From: Anagrus nilaparvatae
Taxonomy: Eukaryota; Arthropoda; Insecta; Hymenoptera; Mymaridae
Direction: 5' to 3'
Length of the DNA: 64,000 nt
Assembly (NCBI GenBank): GCA_022575985.1
Contig: JAKSXM010000156.1
Span: forward strand, 620,001 to 684,000
Shown one piece after another: positions 13,401 to 23,589 of the stretch; the first letter of the stretch is position 1; every line of letters begins with the position of its first letter. The position numbers and the translations under genes are program-made. Below the pieces are notes generated by a model. That model did not search any database, was not told the DNA's origin, and worked only from the letters and a program-made list of their open reading frames with translations.

Positions 13401-16400
13401 ATCAAGAATTTATTAGGCTGATTCCAGACGGAGCGCTTAACTTCGAAGTTATCTTAAACCTGCGTTTAAAATACATTGCGTAGTATATACATATATGTAA
13501 TATAACTACAGAGTTAACGCTAACTGTGAGTTTACAGCGCTCCGTGTGGAACCAGCCTTAATAATTTTTTAAAAATTCAATTTCATCGAAATTAACTTTT
13601 TAAAAACTTAGAAATGTTAGAAATAATATTTTAAGCCTAAAAAAGGCAGAAAAAAATTTCAAGAAAAAAATCCCTCCTGGTGGATTCGAAGCCACGACCT
13701 TCAGATTGCTAGTCTGAAGCTCTAACACTGAGCTACAGGAAGGTATGACATTTGTAATCCAGAAAGATTCTCTTCTTGAAATTTTCGGTTGATTCTTGGT
13801 CAACAACCATTTTAGATATTTTTTGTGATGACTCTATTGCTCATAATTTTTTAAGAATATTATTTTTGGTGAATATTTCGACCTAGAGAGCTAATTAAAT
13901 AAATCTGTGATTTATTAAACTCGACATGATACGTGGATGCCTTCTGCAATCACTTTTTTTATTTTTAACGTATCAAGCAGTTTTAAATTTTTTCAAATTT
14001 TACATAATCAAGAATTTATTAATAATTTTTTAAAAATTCAATTTCATCGAAATTAACTTTTTAAAAACTTAGAAATGTTAGAAATAATATTTTAAGCCTA
14101 AAAAAGGCAGAAAAAAATTCATTTTTATTTATAGCTTTTATATTATTCTACCTTGCTACGCTAGCAGTATCATCTGTATCTACTTCTGTTAAACGTTCAG
14201 AGTCACTTGCTAATATAACATCTGTACTCCAAGCTTCAGATGCAGTCTCGCTAACATCAAGATTCACTGGAGTTGGTTCTGATGATAATAACGGTGGTTC
14301 TACAGAAGGGAGAAATGGAAAACGTGGTTCTTGTTGGTCTAAAAATTCACTATCTGAGGCTAGAACATCTGTCGACCATGTATCAGACACCAGAGAAATA
14401 GTTTCATCTCCTAATACAAAAATATTAATTGAAGTAGGGAAATAAATTTAAAATTTATATTGTATGATATAGTTAGAATTAAAAAAAAAGTTAAGAATAA
14501 TGCCTTAATTTAAAATTTACCTTCCATTAATTTTTTTATTTCAAATTTACAAAATTTATCATCTATTTCTGATCTTATTTGTTTTGTGGGTATTTTTTGA
14601 GGCGGTAAATCTAATTGTCGATTTTCACCAATAATTCTGGCATCATCTCCTTCGGTTATCTGAGAGGACGGAGTATCTCTTCCTATTAATTTAAAAATAA
14701 TTATTTAAATAGTTATTCTACAAATTCGTTAAATTTAATTCAATATTTTAATTTACCTGAAATATTAGGCGTTCCTCTTCCAGAAACATTAGCAGAAATC
14801 ATGTCTGATAAATTATCATTTTGATCTTCGGTTTCAAGTTCAAGGGATGACGCTACGCTGTGATTTGAGGCTGCTTCAGATACAGCTTCTAAATTATCCG
14901 ATGTATTACCAATGGAGCCTTCAAAAAGAACTAAAAAATCAATTTTAAATAAATTAATAAAATTAATTTAATGCGCACAAATTAAAAATTTTTTTGGTAC
15001 TAAGTGCAGAGCAAAAAATGTAATATAAATGATAATAAAAATTGCGATTTGATAAAAGTAGCAAATTGAAGTATAGCCCATACCACAGAAAAATGGTTAA
15101 AAAAAGTTTCTAATTTACCTTCATCATGTGACAAAGAAAAACGTGTTCTTTTTTCTTGACTTTCTATTCTATCTCCATTGTTTTCAATCCTATCGTGACT
15201 GTTTGCCAAATCTCCCCTTAAGTTCAGTGCAATAGAGTCATTATTAATATTCCTTTGCATACATAATACCTAAAAATTAAAAAAATTTTATTAATATAAT
15301 TATTTTATTGAAATAAACAAGAAAAATAACCACTTACTTTTTGTTCACTTAATAATCCTACGGATTCAACAAGACTTGGGTTAAATGGTATTACAAGGAC
15401 ATTAACTGTAGTTTTATCAAGTAAATCATGTTCTTCAGAACCAGAAGCCCCATTTGCATCTTCTGCGCCATCAGACACGCTATTACTAGAAATTTTAGAA
15501 ATCTTTCCTTTTCCTACTAATAGAAAATATGTTGATTTATTTTTAAACATTTAACTTTACAAGTATTAATTTTTTACCTTTTCCTAAAATCCCAGTTTTT
15601 TTGTTAATATTATCAGATATATTCGTTGTTTTACTTGCATTTTGTATACTGGAAGGCAATTGAGACAGCATTTCATTAAGCTGTTTTTGGTCAAAATTGT
15701 TCGATGTTTCAAGATTTATATCTTGTTGACTTGTGGAATTATTAACTGTTTGTAAAAAATTAACTAAAGAATTTAATTCATTTTCTGTAAATAAAGCTGC
15801 AGATCTTGACAAGCCTTGAAGTTTATTACTATCAATAACATTAGGCTCTTCTTCTAATTCATCAATAGCTCCATCTAATATTGCATCTAATATAGATGAA
15901 ACCGAATCTTTGTCAAATTTTCTATACAAATCATTTACTTTCGGATCTACGCTTTGGTACTTAATTAATGAAAGCATTTGAAGAATTTGTCCAACTTGCA
16001 TAAGATTAAATCTTGCTACGTAACTGATTGGGGCATCCGTGATTCCATAAGGTTCAGGATTAACTATTGCAGGACAAATAAAATATGTAAATACTAAATC
16101 TGTACAAATGGCATGTATTTCCTTAGAATCGATGTTTCCATTTTTTGTTAAAAGTCCTGCCATTTGTCTGACAAGCCATGCTACACATGTTGGAAAACAA
16201 TGCATACTTTCTTGTATACTAACAATAAATCTTTGAGCTATACGTGCTAAGGAATTGATCTGAAATACAAAAAATTATTAATGCTAAGAAGTAAATACAT
16301 TAATGATTAATAAACTTTTAAACTGACCGTCCAGATTCTGTATCGTTGCATTTTTGTTTGATAGTCTGCTGTACCTTCTTTTCCAAATTTTTTTAACCTT

Positions 16401-17200
16401 TCTGCAGGAGCATATCGAATAGGTGCTTTATCAGGATCAATATCGAGAAACTTTTCATCTTCCATAAGCAATTGCATTATTGGGCTATTTAAAGCAGCAG
16501 TTAAAAATAATTTAGCAGAAAAAAGACTTTCATGAAATACTGAATAAAATCTTGAAAAAGCACAAGTTCCATGTCTTAATAATCTCCTAGGATTATCGGA
16601 TGGAGTTATTTGCAGTATCATTAAATGTTTTAAAAGCCTTAAAACTAATATTTTATCTTCAGGTAATAAACAACTTCCATATAGTCCACCAGCAAGAGAC
16701 TGAATAATATTTTGCATAATTTCAGGAACTAATTTATCGCCTTTTACCAAACAAGAAGCTAAGAGATTTGGAGATGCTCTTAATGATGATAAAAATTCTC
16801 CATACGCTATACATGCCTGATACTGTAATTGTTTGAATACATCATTAAAATGTGAATTTTCTAATGTATTAGCTCTTTGGCAACATAATGCTGGTGTACA
16901 ATCTGGACGTGCTACAATTAAACGATTCAAATTTACTCTTTGTTGTGCTGTTATCCATGCTTGCTGCGCTAAGTCTGAAGATAAATGTAATACCTGAAAA
17001 TTAACATATTAATTATTTAATATTCGTTTGTGCAGACAAATTATAGAAACAAAATAAATTAAGTTTACTCTTTCATTTAGTAGTTGTAAATTTTGTTGCT
17101 CAGAATTAACAAATAAACGTTCTTGTCTTAAGTGGCTAGCTAATTCAATTATATCCCATTGCAGGGTTGGTAATGACTCAATACTATGTACAGAAGACAT
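10489..17200 (-). CDS. Gapvd1: GAPVD1 / RME-6: RasGAP and VPS9 domain Rab5 exchange factor
   Basis: Activates Rab5 at clathrin-coated vesicles and early endosomes through its VPS9 domain (family knowledge). Coding exons on the minus strand: 17200-17069, 16993-16328, 16259-15578, 15516-15338, 15269-15119, 14930-14757, 14682-14521, 14410-14152, 13203-13121, 13062-12656, 12594-12099, 12018-11792, 11688-11432, 11343-11132, 11068-10683, 10620-10489. Phases agree throughout and give about 1,534 aa (human about 1,480). The RasGAP region spans roughly residues 70-400 with [10 protein letters not shown] near 326. The middle is acidic and Ser-rich, with two copies of a WSTDV-type motif near 725 and 775. 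VPS9 covers about 1365-1530, with [13 protein letters not shown] and [13 protein letters not shown] at 17198-17200 was chosen because an acceptor (TTTAG) lies seven bases upstream, implying a 5' UTR exon. Exon 4 of the list has a TAGTAG tandem acceptor; the donor at 12099 is weak. Confidence 0.96.
13416..13557. mobile_element. PIF/Harbinger-type MITE with TTA target duplication
   Basis: This 142-bp insertion begins GGCTGATTCCAGACGGAGCG and ends with its imperfect complement, CGCTCCGTGTGGAACCAGCC. TTA flanks it at 13413-13415 and 13558-13560. The other direct repeat of the composite unit (around 14017-14022) has the same flanking sequence with a single TTA and no insert, so the empty site is visible within the window. 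A 3-bp TWA duplication is characteristic of the PIF/Harbinger superfamily. Confidence 0.88.
13673..13742 (-). tRNA. tRNA-like sequence, anticodon AGC (Ala-like), probably pseudogene or SINE head
   Basis: Read on the minus strand, a 7-bp acceptor stem forms (CTTCCTG with CAGGAGG). A 4-bp D stem is GCTC with GAGC. A 5-bp anticodon stem is TCAGA with TCTGA around the loop CTAGCAA, giving anticodon AGC. The T arm has only four pairs (GTGG with CCAC) around an 8-base loop CTTCGAAT, so it is irregular by one base. A-box-like TAGCTCAGTGT and B-box-like GCTTCGAATCC are present. The damaged T arm and its position between direct repeats favour a tRNA-derived element over a functional tRNA gene. Confidence 0.55.
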
Positions 17201-18200
17201 CGTATATCTAAAAAAAAAAAACACGATTTACTAAATTTGTAGATACAAAAAATACCTTAATTATGTAACAACTTACAAATATTGGATCCAAATTATTTAT
17301 AACAATTAAAGTAAAATTTTATTTAGTCTTATAATTTTAATAAAATTAACTGTAAAAAGTTGACTTCCATTTTATAACAAACAATTTGTATTCATGAAAT
17401 ATTTGCAAAAGCAAATAACTCAAACAAGCACATGTTTATTTAAGAGTGAAAAACATCAGTTGAAATAATTTATTTTATTTTGCTTCAAATATTCTTAAAC
17501 TTCAATAACATTTTGTGTTATAAATTGAATATTTTTTTATAAATTAAAGTTTTTTTTTATATTTTAGATAAATCAAGGTCATAATTATTCAATATCTGAA
17601 TATTTATAACAGACATTTAAGATCACTGTGTTTTATGTTTTAATTGAAAGTATCTGATTTTATTTTATCGCACATTATGAAAAAGAATGAAAAAATGTAA
17701 ACATTGTGCACACAATATCAAGTTCTTTTTTTTTAATTAACAAGTAAGAAAATACTCTCTACAGTAATATGAATCTTATTTATTGTTTCACTTTGTTAAA
17801 TCTTGCGCGATAGCAATAAAAAGTTTAATATAAATAAAAAAAAAAAAAAATTAACAATACTCCGAAAATTGTTTTTAATTTTTATAAATTACAAAGAAAA
17901 CTCTGTGGAACACAAACTCTTTGTTTTGTTCAATAATGGAGTCACAATAAAACACGCGAGAAACACCTCCAGCTTAATTAAAATACACGACACAACACAA
18001 ATATCAAACAAATATATACACCTTCTTAAACCTGAAACAATATACTTGAAAATAGAGTTGCCATATGTTCCATGCGGAAATAGTATTATAATAGTATATA
18101 GTAGTATTATAGTAACTTTTCTACAAAATGGCGGGTTACTAACATAACTTTTTGTTACTGTTTGAAGTATCTCGGGTAGCATGACTGCAGGATATATTTA
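17201..18200 (-). promoter_or_regulatory. Upstream region of GAPVD1: UTR intron and probable promoter
   Basis: The poly-T tract plus TAG at 17208-17220 (minus strand) is a strong 3' splice site just before the GAPVD1 start, so at least one non-coding exon must lie upstream. I could not place it. The less AT-rich stretch around 18050-18185 is a reasonable place for a transcription start, but no TATA box or initiator is distinctive. Overlapping short ORFs on both strands here look like chance. Confidence 0.4.
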
Positions 18201-19153
18201 ATTACAAAATTTTAAATAGAGATTTTATTTTTAAAAATTGGGTACCCACTGAATATTGAATTCATTTTTATTTTTTTAATTTTTATCATTTGATCAAATG
18301 GGGGTCACTTTTTATATCTAAATCGTAAATAAAAATTGTTTAAAAACTCAAATTAATATTCTATAAATAATATTTAATTCAAATAGAATATGTTAAGCTA
18401 CTTTTGAACATAAAGAATGTATAACATTATCCCGTATTTGCAACTCTTTTTTGATAGAACTTCGGGAAAATCAAATAAAGTTTTTTCTTATATACTTGGG
18501 ATTCGCATGTATCGGTGTGATGAGGCTTGAGAAATTTTTTTAAAAAAGAGACATTTTTTAAAAATTTTCTGTACGTTTCAAGTCATTTGCAATCGTATGA
18601 GAAGAAAAAAATATCCGCCAGCCACAAGTGGTATTCCGTTTGCCATTAGCGGATTTTCCGCTTGCAGCAAGAGAAATTTTTTCTCAGTGTAGGAAAATCT
18701 TTATTTCTCAACGATTTCTAGAATCTTTTATCTAAGTTTATAAAATATTTTCTGTACAAAAATAAAAGAACTAATGAACATTGTTTTTCTAGTGTTCATT
18801 TTCTTTTGGGACGCAATGTTTTTTTATTTCCATGGGAGTTCGATCTGATACCCGAATTTACCAAATTTTTGTTCTCAACATTTTTGCCGTCAAAAAGTAA
18901 AAAAAAAAACTTAACACTGGAAATTTGAAATTACAATTATCAACAAAAAAGTCATATTTATCAATTTTTTTATACTATATTATAGGTATTACTTTTTTTG
19001 TGAATAGCATTTTTTACTCTAGACAAATCACAGGAAGTAGGGTTTGCGCCAAATGTATAATATAGGCAAAGGTATATATATAATTTAGGCTCTTTAGGTT
19101 GTTGATTACGTAAACCGTGTTTATGTTCGTGGGAAATTAGGGAAAATCCTTAA

Positions 19154-19766
19154 GGACGCTCTCACCACCACTGGATATTTCCGAGCAGCACATTTTGAAA
19201 TTAAGATTTTTTAACCATCTATTTATTTATAGTAATTTTTTAATGAAAAAGTCAATGCTTTTTATGTATTTGGCACAAAAATATAAAAAAAAAAAATAAT
19301 TGAAAATTTTTATTTGTTTAAAAAAAACGAAATATAAAAAATTTTTGGGTTATAAAAGCCTGATTTTTCAGATCTGAAAAACTTGGATTAAAATTGTGCT
19401 TGGTTTATATTGAAGATCATTCAATTCCAGGGGTAGGTATCGTCGTTAAGTAATTATAACTCATTACCGAAAAGATTTAGCGAAAAATATCCCACAATAA
19501 CTCCACCTAAAAATAAATGATCTTCAATATGAGCCAAGCAAAATTTTTATGCAAGCCGGCAAGATCTGGAAATTCAGGCTTTTATGGACCAAATATTTGA
19601 AAATTTTAACATGTCGCAATTGTTTAAACAAATAAACATTAAACTTTTTTTTTATATTCTTATACCAAATACTGAAAAGCAATGATTCTTTCATTAAATT
19701 ATTATTTAAAAAATCATAATTTCAAAATTTTCTGCGCGAAAACAGACAGTGACGGAGAGAGCGACC
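19154..19766. mobile_element. Palindromic MITE flanked by TTAA
   Basis: The left end TTAAGGACGCTCTC (19150 onward) and right end GAGAGCGACCTTAA (to 19770) are complementary. The arms pair inward over about 250 bp each, through the blocks 19186-19320 and 19620-19738 and the block TTCAATATGAGCCAAGC with its partner around 19400-19420. The centre is near 19460. The shared terminal TTAA suggests a piggyBac-like duplication, but I see no transposase. The same terminus (CTTAAGGACGCTC) starts the insert at about 42386. Confidence 0.7.
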
Positions 19767-19770
19767 TTAA

Positions 19771-20778
19771 ATTATTAAGATACACCCCTTTTTGGGCTTT
19801 TTTGTTAGGGTTTATAAAACATAACGAAACTTGCCTACTTTATAAGGTTTTTTGGTTCACTGAATAATTGATCACTAATTTCGATGCACTAAACGCAAAA
19901 AATTCTTTAATACCCTTAAATCAGTAAAACTACCAGTATATTATTTTCCAATATTTTAAGCATGGTTTTTTGGGAATCGCTAATTACGAATTTTGGGATG
20001 CTGCACACGAAAAAGAGTGAATGAAAATCACCCCTTTTTTGCAAATTCCTCAATTTTTTTTGCAGAAGGAAACTTAAGCAAAATTTATACCTGCAAAATC
20101 ATTGTTAGTATGTGTCTTTTCCAGAATTCAATAATAAAAAATTCCCCCGCCCCTATTGCTCCATCGGACTCTACCTTATTTATCAAAGAATGTTAAAAAG
20201 GTCATTTTTTATACCGCAAAAGTTCTGAAAAGATTGAAAAATATGACGTTTTTCAAAATAAACTTACATCTCGTTTTTTCCCACTTTTGGGGCAGTTTCC
20301 AATCCGTATAATTAGCTTTATTGTTCCCTTAAAGCATGGTATTTATTTCATCACTAATAACAAAATATTGCAAAAACCCTTAAAGGGGTAGTTTTTGCTG
20401 ATTTAAGGGTGTTCTCCTATTATCTAACATCTAAGGAATCTGAATTTAGATTCAGCGATACAAAAAACCTACAGAAGACCTTTTCTAAACCTAGTTGTCG
20501 ATTTTTGATAAATTCTGGAAAAGCATAGGATTTTGCAAAAAAAATGTTATTTAAAATTTGTTCAATAAAAATTAACGTGGTTGCAAAAAAAGGTGCATAT
20601 TTTTAGTTTTTTTTTTTGGTCACTCTTTTTGGAACACTTTTAAATAAATAGCAAAATTATCCATAAAAATGGATGCTTTAAACAAAACCCATTTTCTGTA
20701 CTGCGACCCGCTGCGCGTCCGGGAAAGACTTATTTTCTCGCCACAGTCGTAGAAAAATTTTCTATGGCCCTCGGCCAT
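19771..20778. other. Repeat-derived sequence, no gene
   Basis: No exon recognised. It contains phrases such as GGGGTAGTTTTTGCTGATTT (20386) that recur in altered form near 62998 (GGGGGTAGTTTATACTGATT). It is therefore probably decayed transposon sequence from the same family as the window end. Short ORFs here have no recognisable domain. Confidence 0.4.
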
Positions 20779-21731
20779 AAATAAAGAATGACCCAAATCG
20801 CAGTTTACCATTCTCGGCTTCGTGGGTGGGGTACTTTACGACGAAAAAAAAAGTCCATAATGAAAAGCGTAAAGAAATCTTTTGCACCTAACCCAAATAT
20901 ACCGAATATTTAAGCCTGTAAATATATTGTTACGATTCATAAGTAAAACGAATGGTCTTTACAACGAAATTTAAAAACCCGAATTTTAATAATCCTTCAG
21001 TTCAAAAGTTAAATAATCTTTTTCAAGAAAAATTTATTCTATAACCGTGCATACAAGAAGTTTTATTTTACGAATAAGAATCATTCCTAATAAAAATGCA
21101 GCGAACGATCCCCCGAAGAAACCCGAAAATAGAAAATATTTCATACTCAAGAGGTCGTAGAAATTTTTCGGGTATTTGAACTTTCGGGGTAATTTTTTTC
21201 TTTTTTATATTTTTCGTTACAAAATATTTCCTTACAAAATTAATGCACGCATATAAAATATAACCAAAATAACGATTTTATTTACTAAGTTCAGTGTGGT
21301 TAAAAGTCACTATAAATTTTTAGTAAAATTTACTAAAAAAATTTGTTTATAAAACTAAAACCTCATTTTTTTTAGTGAAATTTACTAATTTTTTGGTTAT
21401 ATTTACCAACATTCATTAATTTGTGTTTACTAAATTCTTTGAGGTTAATTTTACTATTCTTTTTTTTGCGTGTGGGAATTTTTTTTTTAATGCTAAATAT
21501 ATTTCTAGAAAATAGGTTTTCTTGGTTACAACTCTTATTTGATCACATATATTCTGTAATGTAGTTTTCGGGAAAATATCTAATCGCTAAAAATTGATTA
21601 TGTTATAAAAATTTAGTTACAATAAATTTCGAAACATTTTTCATTCTGGAATTTTTTTTTTCGTCGAAAATTACCCCACCCGGCTTCGCCTCAGAAGGTA
21701 ATTTACGTACGATTTGGGCTATTCTTTATTT
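20779..21731. mobile_element. Transposon remnant with ~80-bp terminal inverted repeats
   Basis: AATAAAGAATGACCCAAATC at 20779 and its complement ending at 21731 bound about 950 bp. The inverted repeats extend inward through CTTCG-GGGTGGGGTA to CGACGAAAAAAAAA (about 20779-20855 with 21645-21731). The interior holds a second inverted-repeat-like zone at 21290-21470 rich in TTTACTAAA phrases. No transposase ORF is visible. The same terminal module recurs as a hairpin at 21956-22042 and at about 52160. Confidence 0.6.
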
Positions 21732-21955
21732 TTCTAGCCTAGGATCCTATTATACTATTAAAATAAATTAAGGTTATTGTCGATCGATAAATAAGTAGGA
21801 CTAAATTTAATTTCACACATAGATCAACACGTTTTCAAATTATTTTACACTACTATTTAGTTAAATCAGTATAAACTTATACTAGAATATTAAGCTTTTT
21901 TGGCAGCCCCAATAATAAAAATTTTGAAAATAACATTTTTAACCAGGAAGCAAAA

Positions 21956-22042
21956 AAAAAGAATGGCCCAAATCGCACGTTAATTAGCGTCCTAGGCGAA
22001 ACCGAGAATGGTAATCTGCGATCTGGGCCATTCTTTTTTTGT
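21956..22042. mobile_element. Short hairpin element with the AGAATGGCCCAAATCGCA terminus
   Basis: AAAAGAATGGCCCAAATCGC at 21956 pairs with GCGATCTGGGCCATTCTTTT ending at 22042, forming an 87-bp hairpin. Its outer sequence matches the termini of the 20779-21731 element, including ACCATTCTCGG. It is most likely two termini brought together by internal deletion. Confidence 0.6.
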
Positions 22043-22204
22043 TACCATGGACAAAACGAAAATTTTCTTTCTCTGTGGGGAGGAAACACATTTTTTTTTT
22101 GATCTCGTGGCGGGGTAAAAAAGTGTTTCCGACTCGCTAGGAAAAAAAATCATTATTTTATCAATTTTGAAAATATAAATAAAAAAAATAAGTTTCTTGG
22201 TAGG

Positions 22205-22345
22205 GGGTCAGTTTTCCCAATCTGTTTTTCCCAATGATTATTTTTCCCAAAGTCCTTTTTTCCCAAAGTATATTTTTCCCAAAAAAATAAAAAAATCATT
22301 TTTTCCCAAAAAAATTAAAAAAAAATTTTTTTCCAAAAATATATT
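22205..22345. repeat. TTTTTCCCAA minisatellite
   Basis: Six to seven copies of a TTTTTCCCAA core separated by 4-10 variable A/T-rich bases, with a period of roughly 17-22 bp. The regular core with variable linkers looks like a decaying minisatellite. Linkers are too short and too variable for a CRISPR array, and the host is a eukaryote. Confidence 0.75.
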
Positions 22346-22372
22346 TTACTGATATGAATTAGAAGTTACATT

Positions 22373-23450
22373 TTAACGTACATTTTTCCCTATATTTCTC
22401 AAGTAAGACATAATATCATTATTTTCAACATAATTGTGATAGTTGTTCCTAATGTTGAATAAACGTTCTTCTGTCTGCTTTCTTATGCGATCCTTATTTT
22501 TTCTAATTTTTTGGCCTAATTGCAGTTGACGATACATAAATTCAGCATCCGCTTGTTCCTTTTTCAGCTCTGTCAGAAACATATACAAGCTGGGATGATT
22601 TTTTCGGCGGCCATTCATTGTTCATAAGCGCTGATGGCAATCCGTGCTAATTTTTCAAAATCAGAAAATCCGAAACCCAAGGTTCAATGTTAAGAATTAA
22701 GAATTTAAAATACCATTAAAAAATAGCTAAGTCAAAAGTCAGAAAGTGATAAGTAGAATTCTTAAAATTTCCGAATAAAAATTATATTCAATTAACCGAA
22801 TATTATAATTTTAAGAAATTGCAAAGCTCAGAATTGAATACTTCAGAATTTGAAGTTGTTCGTTTTAATGCAAAGCTATGAAATATTATGCTTTATACAA
22901 ATTCGGGAAAATGACTTAAAAAGAAATAAAATTTTTCCATTTAGGACTTGATTCTTTACGTAAAATGTTCTTCTTAAAATTACTTACTCCAAATTATACA
23001 GATTTCTTAAAAATATTTTTATAAAATAAAAAAATTCTAGAACCTGTAATAATTGGTTTGAAAAAAACTTTTCTGTACTTGTAAATTCTGAATTTGGACC
23101 CGGATTGCCATCAGCGCCTCTGAACAATAAATGACCGCCATTTTTCCCATTTCCCACCACAATCTGAAACTTGTTATGCCACTTCTCAGAGCTATTATTT
23201 GTACAAGCTGTTCTCTGAAGGGTGGCATCATATTGATTCAATATAGCAGGTGGATACCTGGGTGGTAAGTACCGAGGTTGAGCAGGACGTCCATTACACC
23301 TACGCGCAACTGCAGAACGACCTCGAATATAGGTTTCTTCAATATACTTCTAAATTGGTAACAGATCTTCTGGTATCTCTGCTCTAAGATCTTCAAAACA
23401 TTGCTGGACGTTGTTAATAGGTACAAAAGGTGTTGCGCAAATCATGTTTT
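22373..23450 (-). pseudogene. MULE-type transposase, C-terminal part, interrupted
   Basis: Translation from 23450 downward gives a C-terminal region typical of arthropod MULE transposases (often FLYWCH-linked). It reads an N-terminal segment with VPINNVQQCFEDLRAEIP, then PPAILNQYDATLQRTACTNN, then KWHNKFQIVVG. It is then broken by a 534-bp insertion and resumes at 22605 with NHPSLYMFLTELKKEQ and ends YLRNIGKNVR. An in-frame stop lies after LLPI (about 23350) and the N-terminal catalytic part is absent. The asparagine-rich TNNS...WH...F motif followed by HPS...FL..LKKEQ is characteristic of the family's C terminus. The gene is non-functional as it stands. Confidence 0.7.
22606..23139. mobile_element. 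534-bp transposon inserted in the MULE gene
   Basis: The ends GGCGGCCATTCATTGTTCAT (22606) and the complement of GGCGGTCATTTATTGTTCAG (ending 23139) are inverted repeats that continue with GCGCTGATGGCAATCCG, about 40 bp in all. The flanks ATTTTTTC (22598-22605) and ATTTTTCC (23140-23147) agree at 7 of 8 positions and look like a decayed 8-9-bp target duplication. It splits the transposase between the FQIVVG and NHPS motifs. A relative with a perfect 9-bp duplication sits at 33634-34027. Confidence 0.75.
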
Positions 23451-23589
23451 TAACCTCAAATTTCAATTTAACTAAACAATTTTTTAATTAATTTATTTAT
23501 TTTTCACAAAAATTTTAATTTCATTCTAAAGAAATTAATAAATATTACCCTATCATCTACGATTGATTGCGATATAGTAGTATATATTG

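Larger units (their letters stand above)
13251..14119 (-). mobile_element. Composite element in a GAPVD1 intron: 263-bp direct repeats around a tRNA-like unit
   Basis: Positions 13251-13658 (minus a 145-bp insertion) and 13857-14119 are nearly identical 263-bp direct repeats. Between them lie 198 bp holding a tRNA-like sequence on the minus strand. The outer flanks share a 14-15-bp duplication, A(A/T)TTTTATTTATAGC, at 13236-13250 and 14121-14135. The repeats lack TG...CA ends, so a standard LTR or TRIM element is unlikely. A dimeric tRNA-derived SINE, or a segmental duplication around a tRNA-like gene, fits better. The host intron is 14151-13204. Confidence 0.6.

Noticed and set aside
13600..13806. 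68-codon minus-strand frame across the tRNA-like region
   Set aside because: It overlaps the tRNA-like sequence and a direct repeat, and has no recognisable domain.
13251..14119. Standard LTR (TRIM) retrotransposon
   Set aside because: Direct repeats do not start TG or end CA, the flanking duplication is 14-15 bp rather than 4-6, and no polypurine tract or primer site is evident.
17803..18182. Overlapping 114- and 97-codon frames on opposite strands upstream of GAPVD1
   Set aside because: Mutually overlapping, low-complexity lysine/isoleucine-rich composition, and no domain; more likely chance ORFs in the promoter region.
22205..22345. CRISPR-like array
   Set aside because: Only about ten bases are conserved, spacers are irregular A/T runs, and the context is eukaryotic.
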